Below, one piece after another: positions 22,463 to 32,547 of a DNA stretch of 38,795 nucleotides (its first letter is position 1; each line of letters opens with the position of its first letter). The notes beneath the pieces were generated by a model that was given only the letters and a program-made list of their open reading frames with translations, was not told the origin of the DNA and searched no databases. The DNA is from Cerioporus squamosus (Eukaryota > Basidiomycota > Agaricomycetes > Polyporales > Polyporaceae): the NCBI GenBank assembly GCA_022592435.1, contig JABYQS010000269.1, forward strand, positions 1-38,795. Reading direction: 5' to 3'. Position numbers and translations under genes: made by a program.

Positions 22463-23488
22463 ATGACCGGCCCATCGACCAAGATCCTCGACCACATCCC
22501 GCACCTGACGCCCCCAGGCACGCTACAGGAGAGCGCGGAAGCCTTCCGCAAGCTCGGCTTCACGTTCGTACACACATGCTTCCATCCTCACATCTGCATC
22601 ACTCCTAAGTAGCACGATGCTGAGATGACCCTCGACCGTGCGTTCCCTGCAGGGTCATCCCGGGCGGCACACACGCCGGCGGCGCCACCGCCAACGCGCT
22701 CGTCGTCTTCGCAGACGGGACGTACCTCGAGCTCATCCACTTCGTCCGCCCGCCCGAGCCGGACGACCCGAACCCGTGGGCACGCAAGCAGCCCGGGTGG
22801 ATCGACTACGCGTTCCTCGGGACCGGGGGCAAGCCCTCGATCGCCGACGCGATCAATGCGCGCGCGGAGAGGGAGGGCACTGGTAGCGTGGTGCATTACG
22901 AGGAGTCGAAGGGCGGGCGGAGGCGTGAGGACGGGAAGGTGCTGGAGTGGGTGATCAGCAGTACGGGGGAGGAGCTGAGGGGCGCGCTGCCGTTCTTCTG
23001 TGGGGATGTCACTCCGCGGGATTGGAGGGTAGGTGGATGTTCAGATGCGATGTGTGCGCCGTACGGCTGGGTGTGTGGAGGTGCTGACTTGCGATCGCGC
23101 TCTGTAGGTGCCCCTGGAGCCGCGCTCTAACACCGAGCATACGAACACGACTTTGGGAGTCTCGTACATCAAGCTGCTCGTCGCGTCCGACAGCTTCGAT
23201 GCCTCCAAGAAAGAACTGATCACCGTCCTCGGCGCACAACCGGGCACGTCCACGAACGTACTAGCATCCTGGGACCTCGACGAGCAGCCTGCGCACATCG
23301 GGGTACACAGAGCCGCCCCTCAACTCGTGCTCGTAGCCGCCGGGGTGGACGAGGAACGCGCATATGTGCAGGAACACGGGCAGGGGATATACGAGGTCGG
23401 CTTCTTGGTCAGCGACGCGTCGAAGGCCGGGAGTGCAAGGACACCATTCGGACGTGCCGTGTGGCAGACATCAGGAGGGGGTCACTAG
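22463..23488 (+). CDS. Glyoxalase-like domain protein
   Basis: Exons 22463-22563, 22653-23028 and 23108-23488 encode 285 aa. The introns are 89 nt (phase 2) and 79 nt (phase 0). The N-terminal half matches the Glyoxalase_3 family (PF13468) of the vicinal-oxygen-chelate fold: LDHIPHLTPPGTL, then GFTVIPGGTHAGGATANALV recreated across the first intron, then FADGTYLELIHF. His and Glu in these blocks are candidates for a metal site, by analogy with the fold. The second half (SYIKLLVASD.., LGAQPG, YEVGFLVSD) is a less conserved repeat of the fold. The substrate is unknown; members in fungi are usually annotated without function. The stop codon is 59 bp from the stop of the DUF6533 gene on the other strand. 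Confidence 0.85.
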
Positions 23489-23547
23489 GAGTTAGCAAGA
23501 AATAAGTGAGATGCATGCAGGCAGAATCTCGTTCAATTCGTACAAGG

Positions 23548-26183
23548 TCATGAGTCGTTCCCGTCGGTCACCACCGGTACCAGCGTGGCCCCAGAAGACG
23601 GTGTACTTCGCGCGTCTTGTTGACTGGGACCCGCCTCGGGCTCGTCCGAGAACGTCCGCGTGCAACCCGTGCGCATCGCGGACACGTCTTCTAGACGCAT
23701 CCCGTCTCCGAGCCCTTCTTGGTAAGTACCTTTATCTGACTCCGACTCTATGCCAGACGCCCCCGGGCCAGAGAAGCTTGCCCCGAGCGATGTCACGACG
23801 CTCGCGAACCGGAGCGAGCCTATGTTCGAGGACACCCCGGTGCTGAAGTGCAGCGGGTCGTCCGAGGCGATCATGGTGGGTCTTCGGTTGGCCTCTTGGA
23901 GGTCGATGAGGAACCGGGAGACGAGGATGGCGGTGATCCTGCGCACGGACAAAGGAGGCACATCAGTAAAGTGTGAAAAGTCTGAGAGCTCTGAGATCTC
24001 TTAAATTCAAATTCAGAGTTCACAGAGGTCTACAGACCTCAGAGCCATTCTCCACCATGGCAGAAAATCAATATTGATATGTTTTGGAAGAGGCCTCTGA
24101 GGTCTGACATTTCTGACCTCTGAGGATGTCTGTGGGAGAACTCTCAGAGTTCTCAGACTTTTCGCACTTTACTGATGCACGCGTACCAGTGAACATGAGC
24201 GGATGTCACTGAGTGGGACTCTGATGGTTAGGGCTGGGGGGACGTACGCATCAGGAAACGCGTTATTTGCTGTGCGGAGACAGGCGTCTCTGTGGCTCTA
24301 TGGGCTCTATCCGACTCTATCCAAGCTATCGGGGAATCATTTTCCCGTCGGCAAGCTCGAGCTCTGTGAACACATACTAGACACTGGTACCGGAAGGGCA
24401 GAACAGCTCTTACCATGGAAATGCGATCATGATGGGGCAGTAGTCGGCCGTTAAGAACAGAATATTGAGGTGGGATGGGGAGAGGGGAAGGGAGAGGGCT
24501 CGGACGTGTCTCTGGACAGAGCCGGATAGAGACAGCTGCTCCGGATAGAGCCAGGTAGAGACAGGGCGCTCCGGGCAGAGACCGGCGGCTCGGTATGATG
24601 GGGGGGATCTCCATCGCGCTGTCGCTCCGCCTAGCACCGCACAGCCGGGATAGCGCCAAACGTGTTTCCTGATGCGGCTCCGTGAAGACTGTGATCTGGC
24701 TGAAGTTGCGCGATGAGGGTGAGTGCTGGTGGATTTGGCAATTCAGATTAGGCCAGAGCGCATATAGTAGCTTTGGGTGCGCGGCTTACCGAGACTGAGG
24801 GAAGGGAGAAAGCAAGGTGAAGGATGTTCATGGTGAGGATGATTCTATGTCGAGATCAGGGTGCGAACAGCTGTAAGGCAAATAGGACGGTAGCATACAT
24901 GAAGTAGACAGTTCCTACAGAAAACAATGGTAGTAGTCAGACTTAGTACAGGGTGTAGAGTGCAAGGGCCGTCCACCCACCGTCACGCAGGAGCACCTTG
25001 GTGAACGACAGTCGGGTAAGCTTCCCAGACACGTAGACGACCCTCTTCCACAGCGATATCCACGTGATGAGGATGAGGATGAGGTCCGCTGCAATCAGGC
25101 AGCTCCGCGATATGATCACGACTGGACGAACGGACAATCGCTGTTCGTCAGCCCGGACGAGACTCGGAACAGATTCTTGAACGCGACACGCACATTTTGG
25201 CTCGCACGAGGAAGTCCGAGCGTAGTCGATGCACGACAGCTGCGGAAGAGGCATGATATCCACCCCGCCCTCCGCGCAGCTCTCGACCGCCCAGACCGGA
25301 CCACTGAACCCGCTCAACCCATACGCATACTTGATCTGCGCCGCGGCAGCATCATCAGCGTCAGCGCATGCTGACCACGGGCACGGTTTGGGCGCGACGC
25401 ACGAGGTTGACTACGTCCGGCCCGAGAGAGAGGAGGAAGACGAGGATCCCGAGCGGCTTGTACCTGCTGAGCGCGTACGCGCGCAGCCCGGAGAAAACTG
25501 TGGCGCGACAGTGCGTCAGGACTCTTCCTGGGATGATGGAAGAAGGGACGCGAACTCACCGGCCCATGGCACGTACTGACAGAGGTCGATCGTCGCAGCC
25601 ACCTTGCTGAACGAGTCGCAGCTGGTCAATGATACCGCCGGACGCGTCAAACAGCCAGTCAGTCTCTTTCTGTTTTTATCAAGTCGTTGAGGAGGCGAAC
25701 CTCTGGCACAAACAGGGTATCCGGTGAGAGATGAGTTATCAATCGAAGAGTCGAGGAATATGGGTGTCCGTACATGCTTACCTCGTCAGACATGTTCGTC
25801 GTGAACTGCACGACGTCGAATATTTGCGTGAGCAGAGTCAGGTATCTGTTGCACAGGAACAGCAACGACGCGCCCGAGAGCTTCTTCTTCCAGAACAGCC
25901 CCGCTTCTTTGTCGAGTGTCAAGAGGTAGTCGTAGAAAAGGAGTACTGTGACGGGGAGCAAATATGCCAGTTGAGCTGGATGGGAACCCTTGCCATGTCG
26001 GCACGGAAGCGGATGAGGGCGCACGTACCGGATGCTGAGACGGAACACAGCGCATCGAGGTGCCTAGATGAAGAGCGCAGGTGAGCGGGAGAGCTGGAGC
26101 CGGCAGATAAATCGAGGGACGTACAAGTCAAAGAACTGCTCGACGATGATCGTTGACACGTCCCAACTTGCCAGAGTAGACAT
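23548..26183 (-). CDS. DUF6533 multi-pass membrane protein, interrupted by an inverted-repeat element
   Basis: Assembled exons on the minus strand: 26183-26125, 26063-26029, 25975-25774, 25621-25560, 25497-25376, 25335-25194, 25121-24981, 24914-24899, 24844-24790, 24725-24676 and 23938-23548. All phases agree and give 424 aa if the element at 24248-24675 is ignored. The third exon boundary is uncertain: GTAAGC at 25781 is an alternative donor, with an acceptor at 25666. The N-terminal block YDYLLTLDKEAGLFWKKK followed by FLCNRYLTLLTQ is the signature of DUF6533 (PF20151), a fungal lineage-expanded membrane family of unknown function. Further helices are QYVPWAVFSGLRAYALSR, VFLLSLGPDVVNLV, AADLILILITWISL and GTVYFIIILTMNILHLAF. 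The tail carries FTEPITAILVSRFLIDLQEA and a Ser-rich end. With the element present, the frame runs from FTEP straight into it and stops at 24228. That would lose SRFLIDLQEA and the tail, so the gene may be damaged. Confidence 0.72.
23964..24174. mobile_element. MITE-like inverted-repeat element, 211 bp
   Basis: The left end CAGTAAAGTGTGAAAAGTCT and the right end, read on the other strand, CAGTAAAGTGCGAAAAGTCT, match with one difference and continue as GAGARCTCTGAGA. Identity may extend three bases further out (CAT at the left, ATG at the right). The interior has AT-rich sequence and several ACCTCTGAGG/CCTCAGAGG palindromes and no coding capacity. Size and structure fit a non-autonomous DNA transposon. 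It lies inside the last intron of the DUF6533 gene, outside the splice signals. A target-site duplication is not clear. Confidence 0.8.
24248..24675. mobile_element. Inverted-repeat element, 428 bp, at an exon/intron border
   Basis: The left end GCATCAGGAAACGCGTT matches the reverse complement of the right end, GCATCAGGAAACACGTT, at 16 of 17 positions. Both ends also carry GCTGTGCGG slightly inward. On the minus strand the element begins immediately after the last base of exon 10 of the DUF6533 gene and ends immediately before a GTACGT donor. No transposase is encoded, so it would be non-autonomous. The interior holds about 2.6 copies of a 29-30 bp repeat (24516-24593). The target-site duplication is ambiguous because both ends read GC. 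Confidence 0.72.
24516..24593. repeat. Imperfect 29-30 bp tandem repeat inside the element
   Basis: Units at 24516-24544, 24545-24574 and 24575-24593 (partial) share the pattern AGAGCC..TAGAGACAG..GCTCCGG. GATAGAG-like words also occur inverted near 24296-24325. Confidence 0.6.
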
Positions 26184-29100
26184 CTTCCGAGTCGAAAGCT
26201 TGCAAGACCCAAAGCGTAAAGAGACGACGGCTCTCAGACTCGTGCTCGCGCACACCTTATCTAGCTAGCAGCGGGGATGCCTGTCATGGTTTGGGCCAGC
26301 AAAGTGGGATGCGTACCAAGGACCCAGGACGCACCGCTGGCCAGGATGAAGACGGCTGTCCGCATTGCCTGCAAGGGGCAGTTGGCAGTCGCTCTAACTC
26401 GTGTGGAGGCTGTCTGTCATCCTCCGGTGATGGCAGGGGAATGACAGCCTTTCGCCGGTACCAACAGCGCGGGAGTTCCCTGGACCCTGAGAAGAGAGGT
26501 TGCATGCGTAGCTTGAGTGCGACTTTGCGGTGCAGCGCGGCGCATGGGGAACCTCGGACAACGCAGCAGCCGAGGCTCGACAAGTTGCAGCATCTGCCGC
26601 AACCAGTGGAGGATCCAGTGCGGACTCGGATGTCGAACCGGCACATAAGATGGAGATCTGTCAAGAGTGACCATTGTGCATGATGTGCGCTATCTCGGTG
26701 TCATACAAGGCAGGCCATCTGTAGGAGCAGACAAGATGATCAGAATGAGTAGGCTCTGTCTGACAGCGTGTGGGCAAACCTTCCTGTGCCTGTAGCAACC
26801 CGGCCCCCCAGGCTGGGATTCATATTGTACCTGACAGCCTCCCAGGTCGACCCTTCAGTACGACCGCATTACACCGCGGTCCGGATCTGGGCATGCGCGA
26901 CTGCCGGGTGCCTCCGAGTGCTTGTAGTACTGACTACCGCTACACGTTGCTCGTACCTCAGTTAGCGCCCGAAGTCTTCGTCAAGTCCGGAACTAAGTTT
27001 GTACAGTAGAGTATCCACTACAAGGTACCCATAAGTACGCCACTTTGCCGTAAAACATCACTAAGACTCACGCAACAGACTCGCGTTCGCGTGAGAGCGT
27101 CCTCAGCTCTTGGTACGCCGAAGGAGGAGCTCGTCCTCCCGAAGTGCGTCCATCGGCATGAGGCACCGGGCTTGGGTATGCACCGTCGGACGACGCGACG
27201 TATTAGGCTTTAAATATAAAATTGATACGCATCGATGTTGGGCTGTCGAACCTAAGTCGATGGGAAGACCTTGAAGGAAGGCGATCCCTCGGAGGAAGAC
27301 GGGTCACGCATCATGGCAGCACGGTCTGCTGCCGTTGGAGTATCATCCCGCTTCACCTCCCGTTAGGCATCGCATGACCCCGCGCTGACCGTAGCATCAC
27401 GCGGAGACAGTTCTAGAGCACGTCGGGTTCGACTGCAGGCTGAACCAGTTCAATGGTAAGCGTGCAGAACCGAATGGCAGAACGCGACGTGCGTACCATG
27501 ATGGCTGTCCGTTCGAATATGCAGCCTCCATGCAGCTGTACAAAGCAGCTTCGAAGTTTGGACGGACTCGATGTCCATGCGTCAAAGCGCATCGGGATGG
27601 CCGTGTGCTGGTCTCCATTGATAGCGGAACGGCCAATCCCGCAACGTTGATGAAGTCAGCCCGAGAAGAGGCGTTCAGCCAGTTCTAACTCCGGATCCCG
27701 AGCATCCGGACAAAGAAGTCTGAAAATTGGAAGACAGGATGAGCAAGCAAGCTTCAGGTAGTTCTGTCGCCATTCTCACACTTGCCGAGATGCACATCTT
27801 CCGTCAGATCGTCGAGAAGGCGTCGGCTTGGGGTGCTCATTTGCGGACTCGTCCTGCAGCGAGCTCCGGGTGAAGGAGCACGAGCGCATCATCATGGTGG
27901 ACGCGTGAACGAGCATCCGCGGTCGACGCCGCCTCGCGTTCCTCATCGCGACCTCATCGTCGGCAACGATGCTCGCCGATGGGTAGTAAGATGGGGTCAC
28001 GCGGGCGACGCTTCGAGCGGGAGGGAGACGTTTGCACTCGCGTCGCAGTCGATGTTCCTCTCATCTGATGAACGTGCTCGCCAGCGACACCCCGCCTCGG
28101 GGCGACTGCCGGGTCCGCTCACGCCCGGACGCGCACACAAACCCCGCGGTTTTTGCATGACGTCACTCACTACCGCTGCGCTTACGCGGTCCAGCGTTGC
28201 GAGATTCCGGTATGGTTAGTACATCCTACAGTACTTAGTATTAGTAGTATCCCTAACGGAGATCATGTATACGGCAAATCTGAGTCGTGCACGTTCGCGA
28301 TGATACCTGCTTGGAAATGTGATGTCAATCAGACTCCTGAAGCTGCAACGGTTGCCGCCATCTGCAGAATACTTGGCAAGTTCTTCACCTTTGACACCTT
28401 CTCACCTTTTCCCAGCGCCGGAGATGTCCTTTAAACCTGGCGGCGTGCTCCGCATGCAGGGACATGCACAGTTTCTAAGTAGAGACTTGGCGCGGCCCCT
28501 CCCGCTGTGAGAGTCTGAGACTGCGTGAGATGGTGGCAAGCCTTGTCCTGTCTTGTCGTGCAACGACCATCATAATGCAGAGGCAGGCAAACCGGTGGCT
28601 GGCTGTGGCTGGGCGATCGGGGACGACGAGCAATCGATTGAACGTCGAACGACCCGCTACATATGGAGTTCGGACCAGGACCATTACGACCCCGCGTAGG
28701 TGTCGAGGATGCTGGTCTATAGAGAAAAGTCCATGAGACGGAAGAACTGCCTCCGCAACATTAGCTCAGGAGAACGAATAAAGGGTGATAAAATCTGGGA
28801 GAGCGCACCGTGCAACTTCAAACTCTGCTGGCAGCGTGGCAGATAGGGCGCATGGAGAGACCCAGTATGTATACGCCGACGCGCGCCTCATGCCATCGGA
28901 CGGAGGTTCTCCCGCTCGGAGACGCTGCCCCGCCCCTCCCCGTTGATGCACTCCAGACCGTCTTACGATGGAGAATCGTATTTTCCTCTGGGGAAAGGTG
29001 GGGCAAGTCTGGGCAAGCGTGTGTATCTGGTTCCGTCATGGAAAATTCGGGCGCGTTGGGGATTCGGATTGGGGCGAGCGTGGGCCAATCGTTGTACACA

Positions 29101-30091
29101 GTACACAGACTCGAGAGTTGCAGAGCGCTTCGGAGGTGGAACGATGGCGCAGCGGTCGCAGTAGTACTGTCGCAGCGTCTGGATAGCCGGGCCTGTCGCC
29201 GTGACGGGTGCGAGATAAGCAGCGACACGGATGACTGCCGCCGAGGCAATCTGCAGCGGCCATGATAAGCACGGCCTTCTGCTCACCAAGCCTGCCAGCC
29301 CCGAAGCTGGTCGGGAGTCGGGAGCCCGTCGTCTGCAGCGTGTTCGCTCGCTCTCGAGCACGGTCATCGCACGAGGAGGACCTCGACGAGGGAGAGCGCG
29401 GCCGAGAGCGGCAGCGTCGAACCAGAAGACAGGAGCGATCTGGATGCTCCACTTTAGTGTGCGGCCCAGACCGCCGCGAGTCCCGGATTGCTGGCGAGCA
29501 TAATTCGCACCGCCCAACGTGAGGCGCCCGTGGGATGAACCACTTCGGACGCCTTTTGCATCTTTTGCCCTCCATCTCTTGCCACCCGACACCCACGTCC
29601 GCCCCCTCCCCGCCGGCCGTCGTGTCCCAAGAGGTCACCGTCCACGACAGCCCGCTCGCTGTCTCTCGTGGTGAGTACGCTGCTCCCCTCGTCGCGTCAC
29701 CGCCGTCTCACACCGCCCGCGCCCAGGATCTGCCGTCTGCGCACCCCTTCCCTCGCATCTGCGCCGGGATACCTACTGACGGCTTCTGGTGAGTCTCCCC
29801 GTTCCCCATCGCTCCATTCTCCCGTGGCGGGCGTCGGCTGACCAGCGGCGACCCCTGCATAGTTCGGTCTGCGTCGCTCGCCCCGCAGTGCTCCCCCGGT
29901 CCCTTTGCTCGCGTCCCAGCGACACCTTTTCCCTATACTTATCGTCTTCAACGCCTTCAACTCGCCGGACCAGCGCTCCCAGGCCTCACCGCGAACGACG
30001 TCACTAAGCAGGTGAGTAAGCGCGTTGGTGGTCATCCGCGTCAGCCACAGGACCTGATTGACTCCCACAGACCCCACAGACAGACATCCTC
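26184..30091. other. Gene-poor 3.9 kb; right end is the leader of the CBM21 gene
   Basis: No domain, conserved block or splice-consistent model was found in 26184-29500, although several 100-200 codon frames exist on both strands. Words such as TTAGTAC recur near 26930-27050 and 28215-28250. From about 29530 the sequence becomes CT-rich and has good splice signals: 29671-29725 (GTGAGT..CAG), 29789-29845 (GTGAGT..CAG) and 30012-30070 (GTGAGT..CAG). This suggests a spliced 5' UTR or upstream coding exons of the next gene. The frame of the next gene stays open through the exon 29846-30011. Confidence 0.4.
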
Positions 30092-32547
30092 ATGAGCACG
30101 GTACTCAACCTCCACACGTACGCCGCCCCCATGGACTACTACTCGCGGCACTCGAACAGCGCGGGCGCGCCTCTCCCGCGCATCCCCCGTCGCTCGTCGT
30201 CGTCTCGGTCGTTCACCTTGGCCACCGTGTCCGCACCGACCACGCCTCCCGCCACGATCCAGCGTATCGTGTCCGCGGAGGCACCCTTGGCAGGCACGTC
30301 CGCAGTGCCCACCGTCCTGGTTGTGCAGCCCCCGACTCCCCCTCGCGCCGAGCCCGCGCAGGACGACGCGTCAAGTTCGTCCAGCGGCTCTGAGTCGTAC
30401 GTCGAGATGCACCCTCGCACGAAGCGCACCCGCACGCCCAAGATGCAACCCTTCCGCTCCCCCGCCGACTCGACTCCCACGCCCGCCGTGCTCAAGTCGA
30501 GAAGTGCGTCCCAGCTTGAGAAGGGTGTGGCGTTCCCCGCACGGCAGTCATCGGCCGAGGACACGTCAGGTAACGAAACTCCCCGCGCATCTTCGTCGAA
30601 CCATTCGCCGCGTCCCAACCTCCATATCGACCTGGACGACCTCAAGAAGCCCCTTGCGCTCGGCGAGTCTTCGGCATCCGTTACGCTCACGACCAACGCC
30701 CGCGCGGAGGGTGCGAGCAATCGGGCATCCTCTGCGCCACAAGCGGGTGCGGCCAGCATCGCACGGAAGAAGTCGGGTGAGCCACTGAAGTCCTCGCTCA
30801 AGTCGCGTCGGCCTGTCGTGCGCGGTGACCTCTCGGTCATCACCGGCGAGGCCCTGGCATCGACGAAGAGCGAGCCGAGCACGCCCATGGCGACGAAGTC
30901 TGTTCACTTCGACGCTCGCCTTGAACGCGTGAAGCTGTTCCTAGCCGAACAGAAGCCCCTTGCGATCTCGCGTGAAGGGTCGCCCACCGATACGAGCGGA
31001 ACGGAGAGCGACTTTCCCAGCGCGATCTATGGGTCCAGGCGGGGAGAGGAAGAGGAGAAGACACTTACGATGCAACTTACGAACAAGCCCGCGGTGCCTC
31101 GCGCAGATGCCGACCTCACGCTCGAGGATCTCACGTTGTCAGAAGACGGCACGTCCCTCAACGGTCGTGTACGTGTTCGCAACCTTGCGTTCGAGAAGTG
31201 GGTAGCGGTCCGCTTCACGGTGGACTCGTGGCAGACGACGAGCGAGGTGACCGCGAAGTACTTCGACTCGGTTCCTGGCGGTGTCTTCGACCGGTTCTCG
31301 TTCACCATCCGCCTGGGCGATATGCTGGCGCGCATCGAGGAGAAGACGCTCTTTTTTGCGCTCCGGTATAACGTCGTTGGGCGGGAGATCTGGGACAACA
31401 ACAACGGCGAGAACTACAAGGTCATCTTCGCCAAGGTCGCGCGTCCCCGTCCCATGCCCACGTCCACCTCGGAAAGTGGTCTTGCGTCCTTGAAGAGCAA
31501 GCTCGAGACCGTCGCGAAGGGCCAGGAGACCGTCGGCGGGTTTATGTCCCAGAGCAAGCGCAAGTCGGCGCCGTTCACGCTCGAGGCATCCACCTCGCTC
31601 TCTGCTCGGTACGACTTCGCTTCGTCGTGGAAGAGCCCGTGGACGCGCTCGCCGCCTATGTCTACCACCCCGACGAAGAGCAGCCACTCGCGTAACGTCA
31701 CCTACCCGAATGCCCTCTCGTACTTTCCTAAGCACGCGGGCAAGCAGGCAACGTTCGACGACTCGCCGGTAGGTCGCCGCGAGGCCCTCACTCGCGGATC
31801 ACCGCGCATCAACGATGCCTGGGACAGCAGCCCGGTCGAGCGTTTGTCGTTCAACGCTATCGCGGATCTGGACGACACCCCGATGCCGATTATGAGTCGC
31901 CGGAGGACGAAGAACTCCCAGCGCGGGTACTTTGACCTCGGGGCAAGCCCGAGCGTGAGGCTTACGCCTACGGGATCTCCGACGCGCGGTGCATCGCCCA
32001 GCAGGGATAGCCCGGAGAGGACACCGGAGCCGCAGCGTGCACTGACGGCCGGAGTGTGGTTCTTGGAGAGGGGAGGGAGCGAGGAAAGCACGCCGAGCGC
32101 GACATCCAACGAGGGGTCGTCTGCGACGTCGTCGCCATCCGGGAGCCCGACAGAGGACCTGTCGTTCGGCTTTGGAGGCGTCCGCAGCCCGTCGGAGAGT
32201 GATAGCTACAGCTCGTTCTTGAACAAGTGCGTCTTTCCCTACCTCTTGTGGCGTTTGCGAGGTTGCTGACGGACGTCTTTGTGCACAGGTACTGCTATTA
32301 CACCGGGGCGAGCGAGTCGTTCCTTGACCTGCCTCCTGAGGCAATTCACCGCTCGCACTCTGCGTCGAGCGTGGAGGAGTTCCTGTCGACGTCGCCCAGC
32401 ATGACATATTTGCTCTCGCCGGGCGAGACCCCGACGCGGTCGCCGAGCTACGACGACGTTGTGTCCATGAGCGGCACGACGACGCCCACGGCTCGCAGCT
32501 TCAGTTTCGGCATGAGCTCGCCCCAGCTGCTCTCCGCCGCGCATTAG
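30092..32547 (+). CDS. Protein phosphatase 1 regulatory subunit with CBM21 domain
   Basis: Exons 30092-32226 and 32289-32547 (62-nt intron, phase 2) encode 797 aa. The protein is expected to target the PP1 catalytic subunit to glycogen or glycogen synthase, as yeast Gac1/Pig1 and animal PPP1R3 do. A PP1-docking RVxF-type motif, KSVHFD, is at residues 269-274. The CBM21 domain (PF03370) spans about 335-446: VRVRNLAFEKWVAVRFTVD, then FDRFSFTIRL, LFFALRYNV and WDNNNGENYKV. The spacing and order, RVxF upstream of CBM21, are as in the family. The remainder is Ser/Pro-rich and disordered, with many SP/TP sites. The second ATG (30131) has a better context than the first, so the start is uncertain, and upstream exons cannot be excluded. 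An intron directly precedes the first ATG. Confidence 0.87.

Noticed and set aside
27425..27450. GGGTTCGACTGC resembling a tRNA T-loop
   Set aside because: The flanking bases do not form a T-stem and no acceptor or anticodon arm could be fitted; no tRNA gene was found in the window.
28963..29638. Overlapping 200-209 codon frames on the minus strand upstream of the CBM21 gene
   Set aside because: Two long frames overlap in different phases with no domain, no splice support and no conserved-looking block.
30139..30888. 249-codon open frame on the minus strand inside the CBM21 gene
   Set aside because: It is the antisense shadow of GC-rich, Ser-rich coding sequence; the plus frame has recognisable domains.
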